A DNA stretch of 64,000 nucleotides from Peromyscus leucopus (GCF_004664715.2 NC_051069.1:7083501-7147500); one strand, 5' to 3'; shown: positions 12,101-26,599, counted from the first letter of the stretch. Notes: generated from the letters alone by a model not told the origin. Numbers and translations: made by a program.

Positions 12101-15100
12101 AGGAGCTACCAGTCCCGGCAGAAGACGACGCTTCTGTTGCCGCAGCCCCGGGGACGGGACAGGTGGGCGGATCCCGCTTGTGTGTGTCTTGAGCCTTCTC
12201 CTCCTCCACCCAAATGGCTTACCTGAGCATGAAGGGCAGCAGCAGCGGCAGTGGCGGTTGGGTAGGTGAGCGTAGTATGTGAAATGGCTGGGGTCAGCTC
12301 TGTGGTGTAGAGCGGGTAAGGGGCCCAGGCCTCTGGGGGTGCAGGAATCAGAGCAGCCCCCATCAGGTCATCTACAACGGGAGACAAGAGCCTCCATCAT
12401 CAGAACACTGGTCTTCCCTCCCACCACACCCTTTCAAACAGAGAAGGGGACCCAGCACTGTAACTGAACCATAGTCCCCATGTCCCGACACCAGGAAAAG
12501 AAGCCCTGTGAACTTGCTTGGCACTGACCAATACCCTATTTCTGGAAGATCTCAAGCAAGCCATAGATATAGCCTGTATTTAAAAAAAAAAAAAAGAGAG
12601 AGAGAGAAATCACAAAAAGGCTTCAAGGAAATAGCATAGCCCTGACAGCCTAGGAGCTCAGTCTTCCTGAGTCTAGAAAAGGCCGCAGAGGAGGAAGTAG
12701 GCTGGTACGTCTCAAGGTGGTGGCTACAGATGAAAGAAGGCCCCAGAAAAGGAGACATGACTGAATATATGCAGTTTAAGGAGAACCTGCTGGCCTGAGC
12801 CAAGTCAAAGGACAGGAGAAGGAAGACCAGAGGCTCACTCACAGGGGTCCCGTGCAATCAAATGTGCTCCTAGGGCAGGGTGGACATTGGTGGGATTTGG
12901 TGTTGCTATTAGCTTGCTTTTGGCCATCTTGGTGTTAGCTTTGGCAAACTCTAGCCTCAGGGTCTGTGGGTTCTCCGGATCAAAGCGAATACCCTAGATG
13001 GGAAGAAAAGGAAGAGAGACTCATACAAGGACCCATCTTGTCAACTACCATCAATGCAAAGGGCTGCCGTAGCAAGCTTGCCTAGAAGCCTTTTGCACAC
13101 AGGCTACAGCTGAGGGAATACTGCTGACCTTGTGAGTAATGACACTCATCACAAATCAGGCAGCCAAAGAGTCTGCCCTGGGATGGATGGGAAATAAAAA
13201 CCCAGCTGTTTATTGAGATGTGCAGTAGAGGAACATCTGCAGTGGACAGGACGGGGACAATCGCTGCTTCAGAGGTCTATGGGTCAGAGAAAGGTATGTT
13301 CTCTGTCTACTCACATTCAACGCATTTTTGGCTGCTTCTGCTCCTGCCCGGCTGTCAAAGATCACAAAACCAACAGGCTAGTAGGAAGAAACAAAGAACA
13401 TCCTTGCATGCCTCCTGGCCTTATGTCTCTGCTCAACCCCCCTCTCCTCCCGCCAGTACTACAAACATAAAAACCCATCACCTAATTGGAAACAGTATCT
13501 GCCCTGCTGGTTAGAGAACACAGCAGAAATAAAGCTCTTGCCCCTAACACCCTCCCCTAAGGTAAATCGGGAAGATTCAGGACTCATAAGCATCTAAGTT
13601 AAGTCTCCCTTCTGGGTACCACACTATGAAAGGATGCCAACACAGCACTATTCCATGGGTCATTAATATCATTAACAACATCACCTTTTCTGCAGCTTTT
13701 TTTTTTTTTTTTTTAAGCCATACTGAGGATTAAACCTAGGTCTGGCACATGTCTGGCAAGTATTCTATCACCACAACCTCAGAAGCCTTTGCAAATGCAT
13801 GCAGATAAAGTTGAAAACTTCTGAATTCAAACTCCCAGTGGCCCCTGAAGGTTCTGGGCTCTGGCCTCCTGTAGGAGGTCAGAGCTCAACTACTATCTCT
13901 AATGTCTTCAGCCTTGGGGGCCAGGCAGGCTGTGGTTCCAGAATGCCAGAGCCAGACAAGGCCAGAGGCTGACAAGACCCAGCCGGCTGGAAAAGAGGAG
14001 GAGGGAACTGTGGAGGCTGTCCTTCCGTCAGCACAGAAGCAAGACAGTAAGGGGCGGGCGAGTCTCCACCTTCAGATGCCTTCAAACAGTAGGAAAACGG
14101 TTTCAGTCCCGCCAGCAGTCATCCTGGGCTGGGAGGAAAAACCCAGGAGAGAAATTACCTGTCTTGAGGTGAGCTTGATCAGGGACCCTTCATAGCCCTG
14201 TGGAGAGAGGGTGGCCATTCAGGGATCGGAAGCTGTGATTGTGCTAACCCAGCGCTGACTCTCACATCAGCCTCATCCTTCCTCAGCGGTCCCCTGACTC
14301 ATTCTAACACTCCTCCAAGGCAACCCCCTCCCCACCCAGGCGGAGTTGCTGCTGCTGCCTTTGTGTTCTGAATCACATGGTACAGCAGGACCCAGGGCAC
14401 TCCCGCGTGCTCTACTAACTTGTAATTCGAGCGCAATTGCCTTATCCAGTTTCCTCAGCTTCAAATTAAAAAAAAAAAAAAGAAGAAGCTACACCGCATC
14501 TCAAGAATTCCTCACATGGCAAAGTCTGTTAAGATTCTTTACCGCCTCCACTTTACAGATGAGTAAGGGCCGAGAAACCGGCACAAGATGAGATTCAGCA
14601 GAACCATCATAGAGAGAGAGCCAGGTCTGTGACCTCAGATTCTGATACACCTTTCTGCAGTTCAATCCACAGCAGAGATTCATTCTTGCTGCTCAGCCCT
14701 GATCCTGGGCTCTAGGGGCTTCTGGGTCCTGACTCACCTTGAACGGCCGGAAGAGCAGGTAGAGTTCTCTAGGTTTAATATCCACAGGGAGGCCACTGAC
14801 AAACAGTGTCCGGACCTGGAGACAGAGACCACAGTGGTCAGGATCAGGGGGGACAGGAAGGAAAGGGTTGTTCATCCACAAGGTAGGGCTTACAGAGAAA
14901 CTGAGTATATCCTAGGCCTCTTTTACACATACAGTTTCGGGGCTTTGAATCTGGCAAAGCTTCCCTTAGGCTTCACACAACACCTCTGGGCAAATCTCCT
15001 GGCAACAGAGGCAAGGCAGGAGAGCCTTGGTACATAAATGTACCATCCTTTCTCAGACCAAAGACCACACACCACAGCCCCACACCCGAGAGAGAGAGTG

Positions 15101-18100
15101 TCTCACTCTGCAAGACGAGCACACAAGAATGTTATGATTTTGCACGTGCTACACAGTCACAAGGACCAGAGTTTGGGTCTGGGCACCCACACAATGAGCT
15201 GGACATCCCGGGAACACCTGTACGTACACCTCTGAGAAGGATGCAGACGGAAGGATTGCTGTGGCTGGATGGCTTTCCGCCTACATTCAGGAAATAAGTG
15301 GAGAGTGACAGTCCTCTGGTCACTAACACCCTCTTCTGGCCACAAACTCACACAGACATGTACACACACACAAATAATAAATCAAAAAAAAAAAAAGTTG
15401 TAGCCGGGCAGTGGTGGCGCACGCCTTTAATCCCAGCACTGGGAGGCAGAGCCAGGCGATCTCTGTGAGTTCAAGGATAGCCTGGTCTACAGAGTGAGTT
15501 CCAGGATAGGCACCAAAACTACACAGAGAAACCCTGTCTTGGGGAAAAAAAAACAAAAAACTATCAATCAATGACCAAAAAAAAGGTGTTATTTTGCTAG
15601 AAGATACTCATGTACCCTTGCTGGAAAAGCTCTGGTCTGAAGAGAGGCAGACACACAAGGAGTTTCTCTTACGCTCTAGTGTGAGTGAAGGCAGGTGGGC
15701 TGCTGATGGGTCTTCTGTTTTCTGCATTGGACTCTATAATCTTGTCTCTAAACCCAGCTAGCGCTTAGCAAATGCTATTAAAAATTTACTAAGGGCCGAA
15801 GAAGCCTGGCGGTGGTGGTCCACACCTTTAATCGCAGGCAGAGGCAGGCAGATCTCCAAGTTCAAGTCCAGCGTGGTCTACAGAGCTAGTTCCAGGAAAG
15901 CCAGGGTTATTCAGAGAGCCCTGTCTCCAAAACCAAAAACCAAACCAAACCAAATTGAGCTGGGTATGCTGGCACTCACAAGTAATACCAACACCGGGAG
16001 GTAGAGGCAACAGGAGCATGAGTTCAAGGTCATCCTTGGCTACAGTGAGCTCGAGGCCAACCTCAGCTACAAGAGACCTTGTCTCAAAACAAACCAAAAG
16101 TTTACTGGATATGGGAACAGGTGACAAGTTGGAAATAAATCAATTATTGCAATGGGGTTAAAGGCTAGCCACCTTGCCCTTCTGGGTTTGTTTGTTTTTG
16201 AGGAGGTCTCTCTATATAGTCCTGACTGTCCTGGAACTCAATATGCAGATCAAGCTGGTCTTGAAATTCAAAGAGTCACCCGCCTCTGCCTCCTAAGTGC
16301 TGGAATTAAAGGAGCACCACCCAGCTTTTACCTGGATTTTAAAAAATATTTTGTTCGTATGGCTGGTCTGCCTGGATGTATGTATATGTACCACATGCAT
16401 GCCTGGTACCCCCGGAGACCAAAATGAGGTATTGCATACTCTGGAACTAGAGATACAGAAGTTTTTGAGCCACCATGTAGGTCCTGGGAATTGAACTCAG
16501 GTCCTCTGGAAGAGCAGCCAATGCTCTTCACTACTTGGATATCTCTCCAATCCCAGACCCGGCTTTTTGTGTTTTGTTTTTGTTTTTGTTTTTCAAGACA
16601 AGGTTTCTCTGTGGCCCTGGCTGTCCTGGAACTCACTCTGTAGACCAGGCTGGCCTCGAACTCAGATCCACCTGCTTCTGCCATCCGAGTGCTGGGATCA
16701 AAGGCGTGCACTATCACCGCCCAACTGTGACTTGGCTTTTTAATGTGCATTCTGGGGATCATAACTTTAGTCCTCAAGCACACAAGGCAGTGTTTTGCCT
16801 ATTGTCTCTAAAGTCCCGTATCATATGTTGAGTTTTGAAAAGTAAAATCTTGCCAGGTTCCCACAAGAGTGTTTGATGCTGTAATGAGTGCCCTCCCTGT
16901 GGCTACTAGTTGGTAATGAAGTCAGATCTAAATACGGGGTTTTATCCTGTGACTCCTGGCTTCCTGAACCGCAGGCAGAGTACCCGAGATGACTGGCAGA
17001 ACTGTTTACCTTATCCAACTTCTATTTTTGTCCCATTTATTTCCTTTTGTGGTACTAGAACCCTGTATATGCTAGGCAGGCACTGAGTTACAATCCCCCC
17101 CCCCTTTTTTGTTTATTTGTTTGTTTTGAGACAAAATCTCTCTACAGAGCCCTGGCTGTCCTGGAATTCTCTATGTTGACCAAGTTGGCCTTCACTTTAC
17201 AGAGAGCTGCCTGCCTCTGCCTCTCCAATGCTGGGATTAAAGGCGTGCATGCTCCACCATGCCCAGCCAGTTCCTAGCTTGTTTTTGTTTTTGTTTTTGG
17301 ATATAGCGTTTCTTTGTGTAATAGCCCTGGCTGTCCCAGAAGTCCCTTTGTACACCAGGGTGGCCTTGAAGGTGTGAACCACGACACCCTACCTACAGTT
17401 TTCAAACTTATCCTTATGTGTGTGTATAGGTCAGGACAGCTTTCCCTCCACCACGTGGGCCCCAGAGGTCTGATGGCAGAAGCCTTCACCCACTCAGCCA
17501 TCTCACTGTCACAAGCTCCTGGTTTTGATACATTAAAAACACATCTCTTATTCATTCATTTATTTTTAAATAATTATTCTTGTGGGGTGTGTGTGTGTGT
17601 GTGTGTGTACACATACACTTGTGAGGAAAGAAGAGAACATTGAGTCCCCTGGAACTGAGTTACAGTTGTAGCTGCTGGACACAAGTACTGGGAGCTGATC
17701 CTAGGTCCTCTCTCTGCAAGAGTAACAAGTGCTTGTAACTGCTGAACCATCTATTTCGCCAACCCTGTAAAAAACACATTCAAGGGCTGGTTTGGAAAGG
17801 GCTCAGTGGATGAAGACACATGCTGCCCAGGCTAACACCTTTAGTGTGACCTCTGGAACCCACACAGAAGAAGAGAACCGATACCCACAAGCCGTCCTCC
17901 GACCCTGCCCCGTGCGCATCTGTGGCACATTTGTAAACACACACAAAGTAAGTGTAAAATTTTTTAAAAGTTAAAAACCAGAACCACTTTGAGATTTATA
18001 ATATCACCACTGGAGAGGCAGAACCAAGAATATCAATACAAGTTCAAGGCTTACTTGCTCTACACCGTAAGTTTCAGGTCCACCTACAAGTCACAGCTTG

Positions 18101-18248
18101 TCAGGCTAGAGAGGTGGCTTAACAGTAAAGAGCGCTCCTTGCTTTCATAGATGACCTGGGCTTGGTTCCCAATGCCCACCTGATGGCTCACAACCATCTG
18201 TAGCTCCAATGCCAGAGGATCTAGTGCCCTCTTCTGGCCTCTGAGGGC

Positions 18249-18298
<50 letters not shown>

Positions 18299-21200
18299 CT
18301 GCTCATAAATACAAGCACTCTCAGGGCGTTGGTACATGCCTTTAATCCCAGCACTTGGGAGGCAGAGCCAGGTGGATCTCTGTGAGTTCGAGGCCAGCCT
18401 GGTCTACAGAGTGAGTTCCAGGACAGGCACCAAAACTACACAGAGAAACTCTGTCTTGGAAAAATAAATAAATAAAACGAACAAATGATAGACAAATAAG
18501 TAAATGCAAGCGCTCATACATATAAAATATATCTTAAAAAATTATCTAAAATAAGACATAATAAAAATCCAGGTAAGTAAGGCTTCCCTGCAAACTTGAC
18601 TCCTGTTCTGAGCCTCATCTCATACTCCTATGCCCAGCATCACCTTCTTACCTCCCTGTTTAAGAAAAAGGAGAGGGTTGGGGATTTAGCTCAATGGTAG
18701 AGCGCTTGCCTAGCAAGTGCAAGGCCCTGGGTTCGATCCTTAGCTCAAGAAAAAAAAATAAATAAATAAAAGAAAGGAAGGAAGGAAGGAAGGAAGGAAG
18801 AAAAGAAAGGAAGAGAAGCTGAGAATGTAACTCAGCACGTAGTCTTGCATAAAAAACCCCACATAAAGCAGGTGCTGCTAACCTGTCTGCAATTCCAGCA
18901 CTAATAGAGACAGAAGGATCAGAAGTTCAAGGTCGGGGCTGGAGACATGGCTCAGAGGTTAAGAGGTCCTAAGTTCAATTCCCAGCAACCACATGGTGGC
19001 TCACAACCATCTGTAATGAGATCTGGTGCCCTCTTCTGGCCTGCAGTCATACATGCTGTATACATAATAAATAAATAAATCTTTAAAAAAAAGAAGTTCA
19101 AGGTCATCCTCAATTACACAGTGAGTTTGAGGCCATCCTGGGCTCATGTAGACCCTGTGTCTCGGGGCTGGGGAAATAGATGGCTTCTCTGTTAAGAGCA
19201 CTGGCTGCTCACAACTGTCTGTAACTCCAGTTCCAGGAGATCCGACACCCTCACACAGACATGCCTGCAGGCAAAACACCAATGCACATAAAAATAAAAT
19301 AAAAATCTTAAAAGACACCATCTTAAATTGAAAAAAAAAAAAGGAAAATACAAGCTAGGCATGGTAACTCATGCTTTTAATTCTAACACTTGGGAGGCTA
19401 AGGCAGAAGAATTGCTCTGAGTTCAGGGTCAGCCTGAGCTAAAACAAAAAGCAAGACCCTGTCTCAAAAATTAAAAAAAAAGGATGGCTCTCCTTCAAAA
19501 TCCCGCCCCCCCCACACACACACTCTCGGGTGTGTCTCCCCACTTCCCCAAGCACCCTCTTCCCTTTTTGTTTTTGTAGTTTTTTGAGATACTATGTAGC
19601 CTTACCTGGCATGGAATTTGCTATATTGACCAGATTGGCCTCAACTCACAGAGATCCATCTACCTCTGCCTTCCAATCACTGGCATTAAAGGTGTGTGCC
19701 AACATACCCAGCCACCCCTCTCTCTGTTAATCTTTGTGCATAGAATCTATATTAAAATTGCCAGCACCAAGAAGGCAGAGGCAGGAGGATCTTTGTGAGT
19801 TTGAGGTCAGCCTGGTCTACAAAGCGAGTTCCAGGACAGCTAGGGCTGTTACACAAAGAAACCCTGTCTCAAAAACTAAAAAAAAATAAAATAAAATAAA
19901 AAAATCTACACTTAAAATCCCTTTTAATATACTCTAACTCTACTTCCAAAAGAAAGAAAGAAAAAGCTTTCATTCCCTACCTACACTGTAGCATTTCCTG
20001 AAAGTATCTGGTTGTCCCATGGTAGGCCACAGGGAAGAAGGAACATGCTCCAGGGCTCGAGGGATGGCTCAGTGGTTAAGACCACTTGCTGCTCTTGCAA
20101 AGACTTCAGTTCAGCTTCTCCTACCCAAATCGATTGTCTCAAAATGACCTGCAATCCAGGCCAAGGGAGCCCTGTTCTAGCTGTCACCGGCACCTGCCTG
20201 CACACAGTACACACACAGACAAGCAACCACACACTCATAAAATTCAGGGAGGGAAAAGTGCCTTATGTTCTAATGAGGTGGTACGTGTTGAACAACCAGC
20301 TTTTGGGGACACTGATTTGAATTAGGAACCTGAAGGAGTGCCAGGCAAAGTTTCTCTCTCTCTCTCCCTCCTCCTCCCTCTCTCCCTCTCCAATAGTCAA
20401 GATTGTCAAAGAAAACCAATCCTGTAGCTGCTGGTTACCATGTCACCACACCCACCTACAAGAGAGTGACTCTCAGCCAAAGGTAGAACAAACTTCCTAT
20501 GAAATTTTGCCAAGCACACACAGCAGGGCCTCTGGCCATTTTGGTTGCTTTTTCTCCCCCTTAGAGACATGGCATTTTACCTGGGAGAAGGCTCTTTACA
20601 TTTCCCAGTCCTCAGAGCTCTGTACCCCTGTATTACCCCTTTGCCCTGTCCTTTGGGAACCACACAGCTGAGGCTCCAGGGTGGGCTCAAGTGTGTTCTT
20701 GGACTCAGGCGCCTCTCTGCCTTTTGCTGGCAGGGTTTAAAATATACAAGTAAATCCCCAGGCACTAGTGACCCACCTAAGGTCACACAGAAGACCACTG
20801 ACTCAAAAAAATCCAAGTCTCTCGGCTACACAGTCTGGCAAAGAAGACACCTGCTTTGGGTTACCGGGAAAGGATAAGATCTCAGTGCCAGCCCTCAGAG
20901 TAGCTTGGGGTCTGTCCCAGCAAGATTGAGTGCAAGCTCTCTACCACAGAGTGGCACCTCAGCAGTCCACTTTTCCTCCCCAGAGCAGCCCCACAGAAAC
21001 TTCCACCTCAGCCCTCTCCAGAGCCCGCCGATCTCAGCCCAGGCTAATTTTAATCCCTCCCTCCAACAGCTCTTTGACCAGACCTCCCCAGAGGCCCCTT
21101 AAATAGCAAGTTCTCAGCACCAAGTTTCCTGCTTCGTGTGGGAGTGGGGCATGGGCTCAGGGATCTTTCCTTATCTCCAACTCAGATCCTCCTTCCAGCC

Positions 21201-24200
21201 TTCTCTCTGGGCCACAGGGCCCCTTTCCTCTGGTTTTCATTGTTGATGTTCATGGCTCCCAGCACATCCCTGATTACCCTGACAGAAACAAAGCAGTTCT
21301 AGATTAGGTGACTGGTCCCATATGCCAGGTCACAGGCCCTTTGCAGAATCAAGTATGGGAGGCTAAGTCACAGGAAGTATAACCTGAACATCCACCCCAG
21401 TCAATCACATCCTTCTGTCCCCTTTGTTCAGAGAGGGGCAGGAAAGTTAGAAAGGATCGATAACTGGTCTTTGGTTTTCGAGACAGGGTTTCAATATGTA
21501 TCTTGGGCTGACCTGGAGTCACTGTGTAGCCCAGCTTGACTTCGAACTCACAGCAGTACACTCCAAGAATTGGGATTTTAGGTTCGTGCCACCACAATCA
21601 GCTTTGCTAACTTTTATGAAGCATCTAACTTGGTTCACTAAGGAACAGAGTTGAGTGAGACCCAGATCCCCAGACTGCTGTCTGTGCTACCAGCAATCCA
21701 CTTGGGCAGTTGCATTATTAGCCCATATACCTGGGTCTCCTTCCCAAGCTACTTATTCCAGATGATAGGAAAGTCAGAGTGATGAGAAAAGAAAAGCAGA
21801 AACCAGCAGACTAAAGGTGGAGAGAAGTATGAGCTCAACAGGCTGGCACACAGTACACAGTACACAGAAAACAGTGTCTGGAACCCACCAGTGGCATGTT
21901 TCCACCATCAGATCCTACGTAGCCCCATGCGCTCCAGGTCCCCATCTCATGGAAATTTCTTGTGCTGTTCCCCCTCATCCTGCGCTTTTCTTACTTATTA
22001 TCAAGAGATCATCCATCCTTTAGGGTGGGTTTCCTCACCTCCCCCCCATTCCTTCCCTGAAGTCCTGCCATGGTCCTTAGCACCCTTGCCTTGTATCGCT
22101 CCCACAAGTCTAAGCTGATCTGGCATCCTGACTACACAAAGCCTTAGAGACAAGAAACAAGTCTCAAAACTTGTGCACCGTCCAAAGTGTTGACTCAGGT
22201 CCTGTCACTCAAGACTTCTCCCCTTCTTCCATATTCAGTTCCTCTAAAGAAACTTACCCAGAGACCAGATGTGGCCCAGCAAGGCAAAAATGGTACTACA
22301 AACAGCAAAGACAGCAGGCTATAGCTAGTTGGATGAGAGTTTGCATCTTATCTTTAGACTTTATTTAGCCTAGGAAAGCTGCTCCATCCTTGTGAATGTT
22401 TCAATCTACACAACACAGATAACCACCACAGAGATCAAGAGCTACCCTTACTCTATGAAATCATTTACCTCCACAAACTCTTACCTGTGAGCTACCAAGA
22501 GCCATCTGTTTATAAAGGTCGTCTAGTGAAGCTGGATCAGACCCAGGTCAGTCTAGAGCTGGCAATGTAGGTAGATGACTGGCCTTAGGCAGTCACCAGA
22601 ATCTTTAGCTTCTCTCTTCTCCAGAGGAGGCAATAAATACTCCAGGTTTAAGGCACCAAAGAGATCACTAATTTAACTTCTTCATTTAACAGATGAGGGG
22701 AAATGAGTGTGACAATAGAGCTGTTGAAGGCAGTACGGATACTTCAGTACATGCAGTCTAAGCAACCACTCCTGCACCCCAGGCTAGCATAACCTACTCC
22801 TCCTATGACACTTTTTGGTGCCAGCCTCAGGGAAACTGGGCCATCAGGAGAAGTGACATACAGACCAGGATTTGGCACTAACAGTTAGTTGATACCACAA
22901 TAAAAAAGGTCAACTGAAGAACTCATGCCCTACCTATTCCATAGTCTTATAACAAGTGAACACGAACAAACGAACGAACGAACACACTCACACATACACG
23001 CGCACCCCTTCAAATAAATTATTTGAAGAAGGCATTAGGAGTGGGTTCACACCATCCCTAGGATGGCAGAAGGTACCACACTTGTTCTCTTGGGACTCTC
23101 CCACACATCTCTTCTGGAGAAGCAGCAACACAACCAAGGGACTGTCTCCTTTCTGTCCCGAAAGGCAAAGATCAACTACATCACTTTTAGAATGGCACCT
23201 TCAGGCGGCGGTGGCGAACCGGTAATTCCAGCACTTGGGAGGCAGAGGCAGATGGATGGATCTCTGTGAACTGAAGGCCAGCCTGGTCTACAGAGTGAGT
23301 TCCAGGACAGCCATGGCTACACAGAGAAACACTGTCTCAAAAAAAGGCAATAAAAAAAAGAAGGAAGGAGGAAGGAAGGAAGGGGGGAAGGGAGGAAGGG
23401 GGAGGGAGGGAGAGAGAGAGAGAAAGAGAGAGAGGAAGGAAGGAAGGAAGGAAGGAAGGAAGGAAGGAAGGAAGGAAGGAAGGAAGGAAGAAAAACAGAG
23501 TGGCACCTTTGAGGCAAACAAGAGCAGGCACAACTAGACGCATAGTTACATCCTCAGCATAGCTACAATGTAAGTTTGCAGTTGGTGGAAGGGTGACTAC
23601 AGAGAGATGGAGAACCCTTGGATGGTGCACACTGAGAAACAACTCTCCTAGTGGAACCTGTTCGTGGTGGTGTGCCCATACACGACACTACAGAGAAGGT
23701 CCTCCAGCCTCTACGTCAGCCAAGAGGAGACCAGCCTTACTGGAGGTCCCAGCTGAGTCTAGGGCAGACAACCAGCAACCCGCCCCCCACCAGAACTTCA
23801 TTTCTGCCCAAAGCCCTTGGGACTCCCAAAAGTGCTCTTCTCCTATGCAAGCCGTACAGACTCTGGGAGTGTGGCAGTGGAGAAGTCCGACTTCCACCTG
23901 CCAAGTCCACACCACAGGCTATAGTTTGTTGGCCAACTTCTTGGGACTCTCGAGAAGGGCCTAAGTGCTCTTACGCTCCTTTTTCCCGTCAGTGCCAATA
24001 TCTGACACAGGACAGAGGCAGTTCCCTACTGCAAGGTCTTCAGGGTGGAAACTACCCCTCCTGGTAAGCGATTTAAAAGATTTGTTTTGTTTGGTTTTTT
24101 TTGAGACAGGGTTTCTCTGTAGCCCTGGCTGTCCTAAAACTAGCTCTGTAGACCAGGCTGGCCTCAAACTCAGAGAGATCTGCCTGCCTCTGCTTCCCGA

Positions 24201-25573
24201 GTGCTGGGATTGATGATGTGCCACCACCACAGTTACAAAAGGAGATTCTTGACCACGCTGTCTAACCCTAGACAAAGGTGTCTTCTTCCTGTTGTATGTA
24301 GCCTTTCTGGCCAGATGTCAACATTTTTTGTTTTGTTTGTTTGTTTTTCTTGAGGCAGGATATCATACAGTCTAGCCTTAAATTCTTGATTCTCTTGCCT
24401 CGACTTCTTAAATGCTTCCTAAAGGTCTGGCTACAGTTCACTTTCTGAAGAATAGTTAGAAGGGCTCTAACAAGCCCATTCACATCTATGGGTCAATGAA
24501 GGTTTTCCTCCAGACAAACAAACAGTTGTTTAGAGAGATCACCCTGGCTAGAGAGATGGCTCAGCAGTTAAGAGCACTGGCTGTTCTTCCAGAGGTCCTG
24601 AGGTTCAGTTCCCAGCACCCACATGGTGGCTCACTACTATCTCTATTAACTGTAGTCCCATGGGATCCCAGTATCCCCTCTTCTTGTATACAAATGCACA
24701 TGCAGTCAAAACACTGGAGGCAACCTGATGGTCAAGAATCAAACAGCAGCTGCTCAGACCTCCCTCCTCTTAGGGGCTCACACAGGGTCCTAAAAGGGGA
24801 GGTGGGGAGTCCTCTTCGTTAGAGGAACTAGACTCAGAAATATGATAGGAACAGAGCTGTTCACTAGGTCTGTGTCCTCTTCTGTAAAAGAGGGATAGAG
24901 CTGACACTGAGGATTCCTATTCTCCCAATCCTGTTTTTTTCTTTTTTGTTTTCTGAGACGGGGACTCATGGACTCCAAATTGGCTTCCACCTCCCTATTT
25001 GTTGAAGATGACCTTGAACTCCTGACCTCCTGCCTCTACCTCCCAACTGTATGCTCAGCTTCTTTTCTACACAACTTTTTTACACCTCAAAAAGACCTCC
25101 TTCATACCAAGCATTAAACACTCACTGCTCAATTACTGTGGCTAAGAGGATGGGCTCCATAAATGCCAGATTTTATTATCGATGGAAAGAGTAAACACTG
25201 CTTTCAAAAACAATGTGACACACACGGCCATTAAATCCTCTTACCCTTTAACTCTGAAGGACAACCACAGCCTTCTTCAAACCCCAGCCTTAGTAAAGCC
25301 AAGACAGGACCTGGGACTCAAGGGATCGCTATGTAGAGGACCAAGCCTTCTTCCCTAAAAATGTTGCTAAAGAACACCAGGGCTAGCCTGCAATTCAGAA
25401 ACCCACCAATCCGCTGGGCAGCAGTCTGCCCTGCATAAATCCTTGCCACCAGGATTTGGACTCAGGGAGAAGGCACACACAGGAACACTTTGACTTGACA
25501 ATAAAAATAACAAACGAGATAAAATTTATACACACACAGTTACTATGCAGAACCCCTCTCTATATATGTATGA

Positions 25574-25608
<35 letters not shown>

Positions 25609-26547
25609 CGTAAGTATAATTTTATATAATTCTAATATATCCCAGGCTGGCCTCAAACTTGTTATGTAGGTGAGGATTACCTTGAACTCCTGGTCTTCCT
25701 GTCTCCATCTCCTGAGTGCTGGAGTTACAGGTGACAGATATGTGCCATCACACCTGCTAAAAGTCTTTTTGGTTTTTTGTTTGCTTGTTTGTTTGTTTTA
25801 ATTCAATCTTGAGCTGGGTTTGGTGGTATACAAGAGGCTAAATCGGGAAAGTTGTGGGCTCCAAGTCAGCCTGGACCACATACAGTGGACCACATACAGC
25901 CTGGACCACATACAGTGACTCAAAAAAGTCAAGAAATAAGCTGGCATGGTGGCACACAACTTTAATCCCAGCACTCAGCAGGCAGAGGCAGGCGGATCTG
26001 TGAGTTCGAGGGTAGTCTGGTCTGCAGAGTGAGTTCCAGGACAGTCAGGGCTGTTATACAGAGAAACTCTGTCTCGAAAAACAAGCAAACAAAAAAGTCA
26101 AGAAATAAAAAGAGACTAGCACGCTGTGCCACCACATCAGCAATCTCAGCATTGGGGGGTGGGGGGCAGAGGCAGGAGGATTTCTGTGAGTTTATGGCCA
26201 CTCTGGTCTACATAAAGAACCAAGACAGCTAGGACTACATAGAAACCCTGCCTCAAGAAACCAAAAAGGAAAAGAAGGAGGTCTGGAAGAGGGCTCAGCA
26301 GTTAAAAATGCTAGGGTGGCACATGCCTAGTGATCCAAATTCAACCCCCAGGACCCAGTGGTGTGCATTACTAATCCCAAAACTACTTACAGCAAATTGT
26401 AAGGAAAATGGTCCTGAAGCTTGTGGGATAGCTAGCCTGATGTATGAAGTGCCACAGAAACAAGAGAAATAAAATTCTGCCTCAACAAGGAAAGGCAAGT
26501 GACTCCCAGAGTTGTTCTGATTGCTTCGTACGTTGTGACCACCAACC

Positions 26548-26599
<52 letters not shown>

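Larger units (their letters stand above)
6128..12222 (-). other. RBPMS2: RBPMS2 intron 6
   Basis: This 6.1-kb intron carries about a dozen SINEs (listed). The block 6960-8680 is almost repeat-free and has no recognisable exon; an alternative C-terminal exon would have to lie in this intron, but none is evident. Confidence 0.85.

Noticed and set aside
18675..18750. A possible real tRNA gene
   Set aside because: The tRNA-like boxes belong to an ID SINE; there is no full cloverleaf with anticodon and acceptor stem, and an A-rich tail follows.
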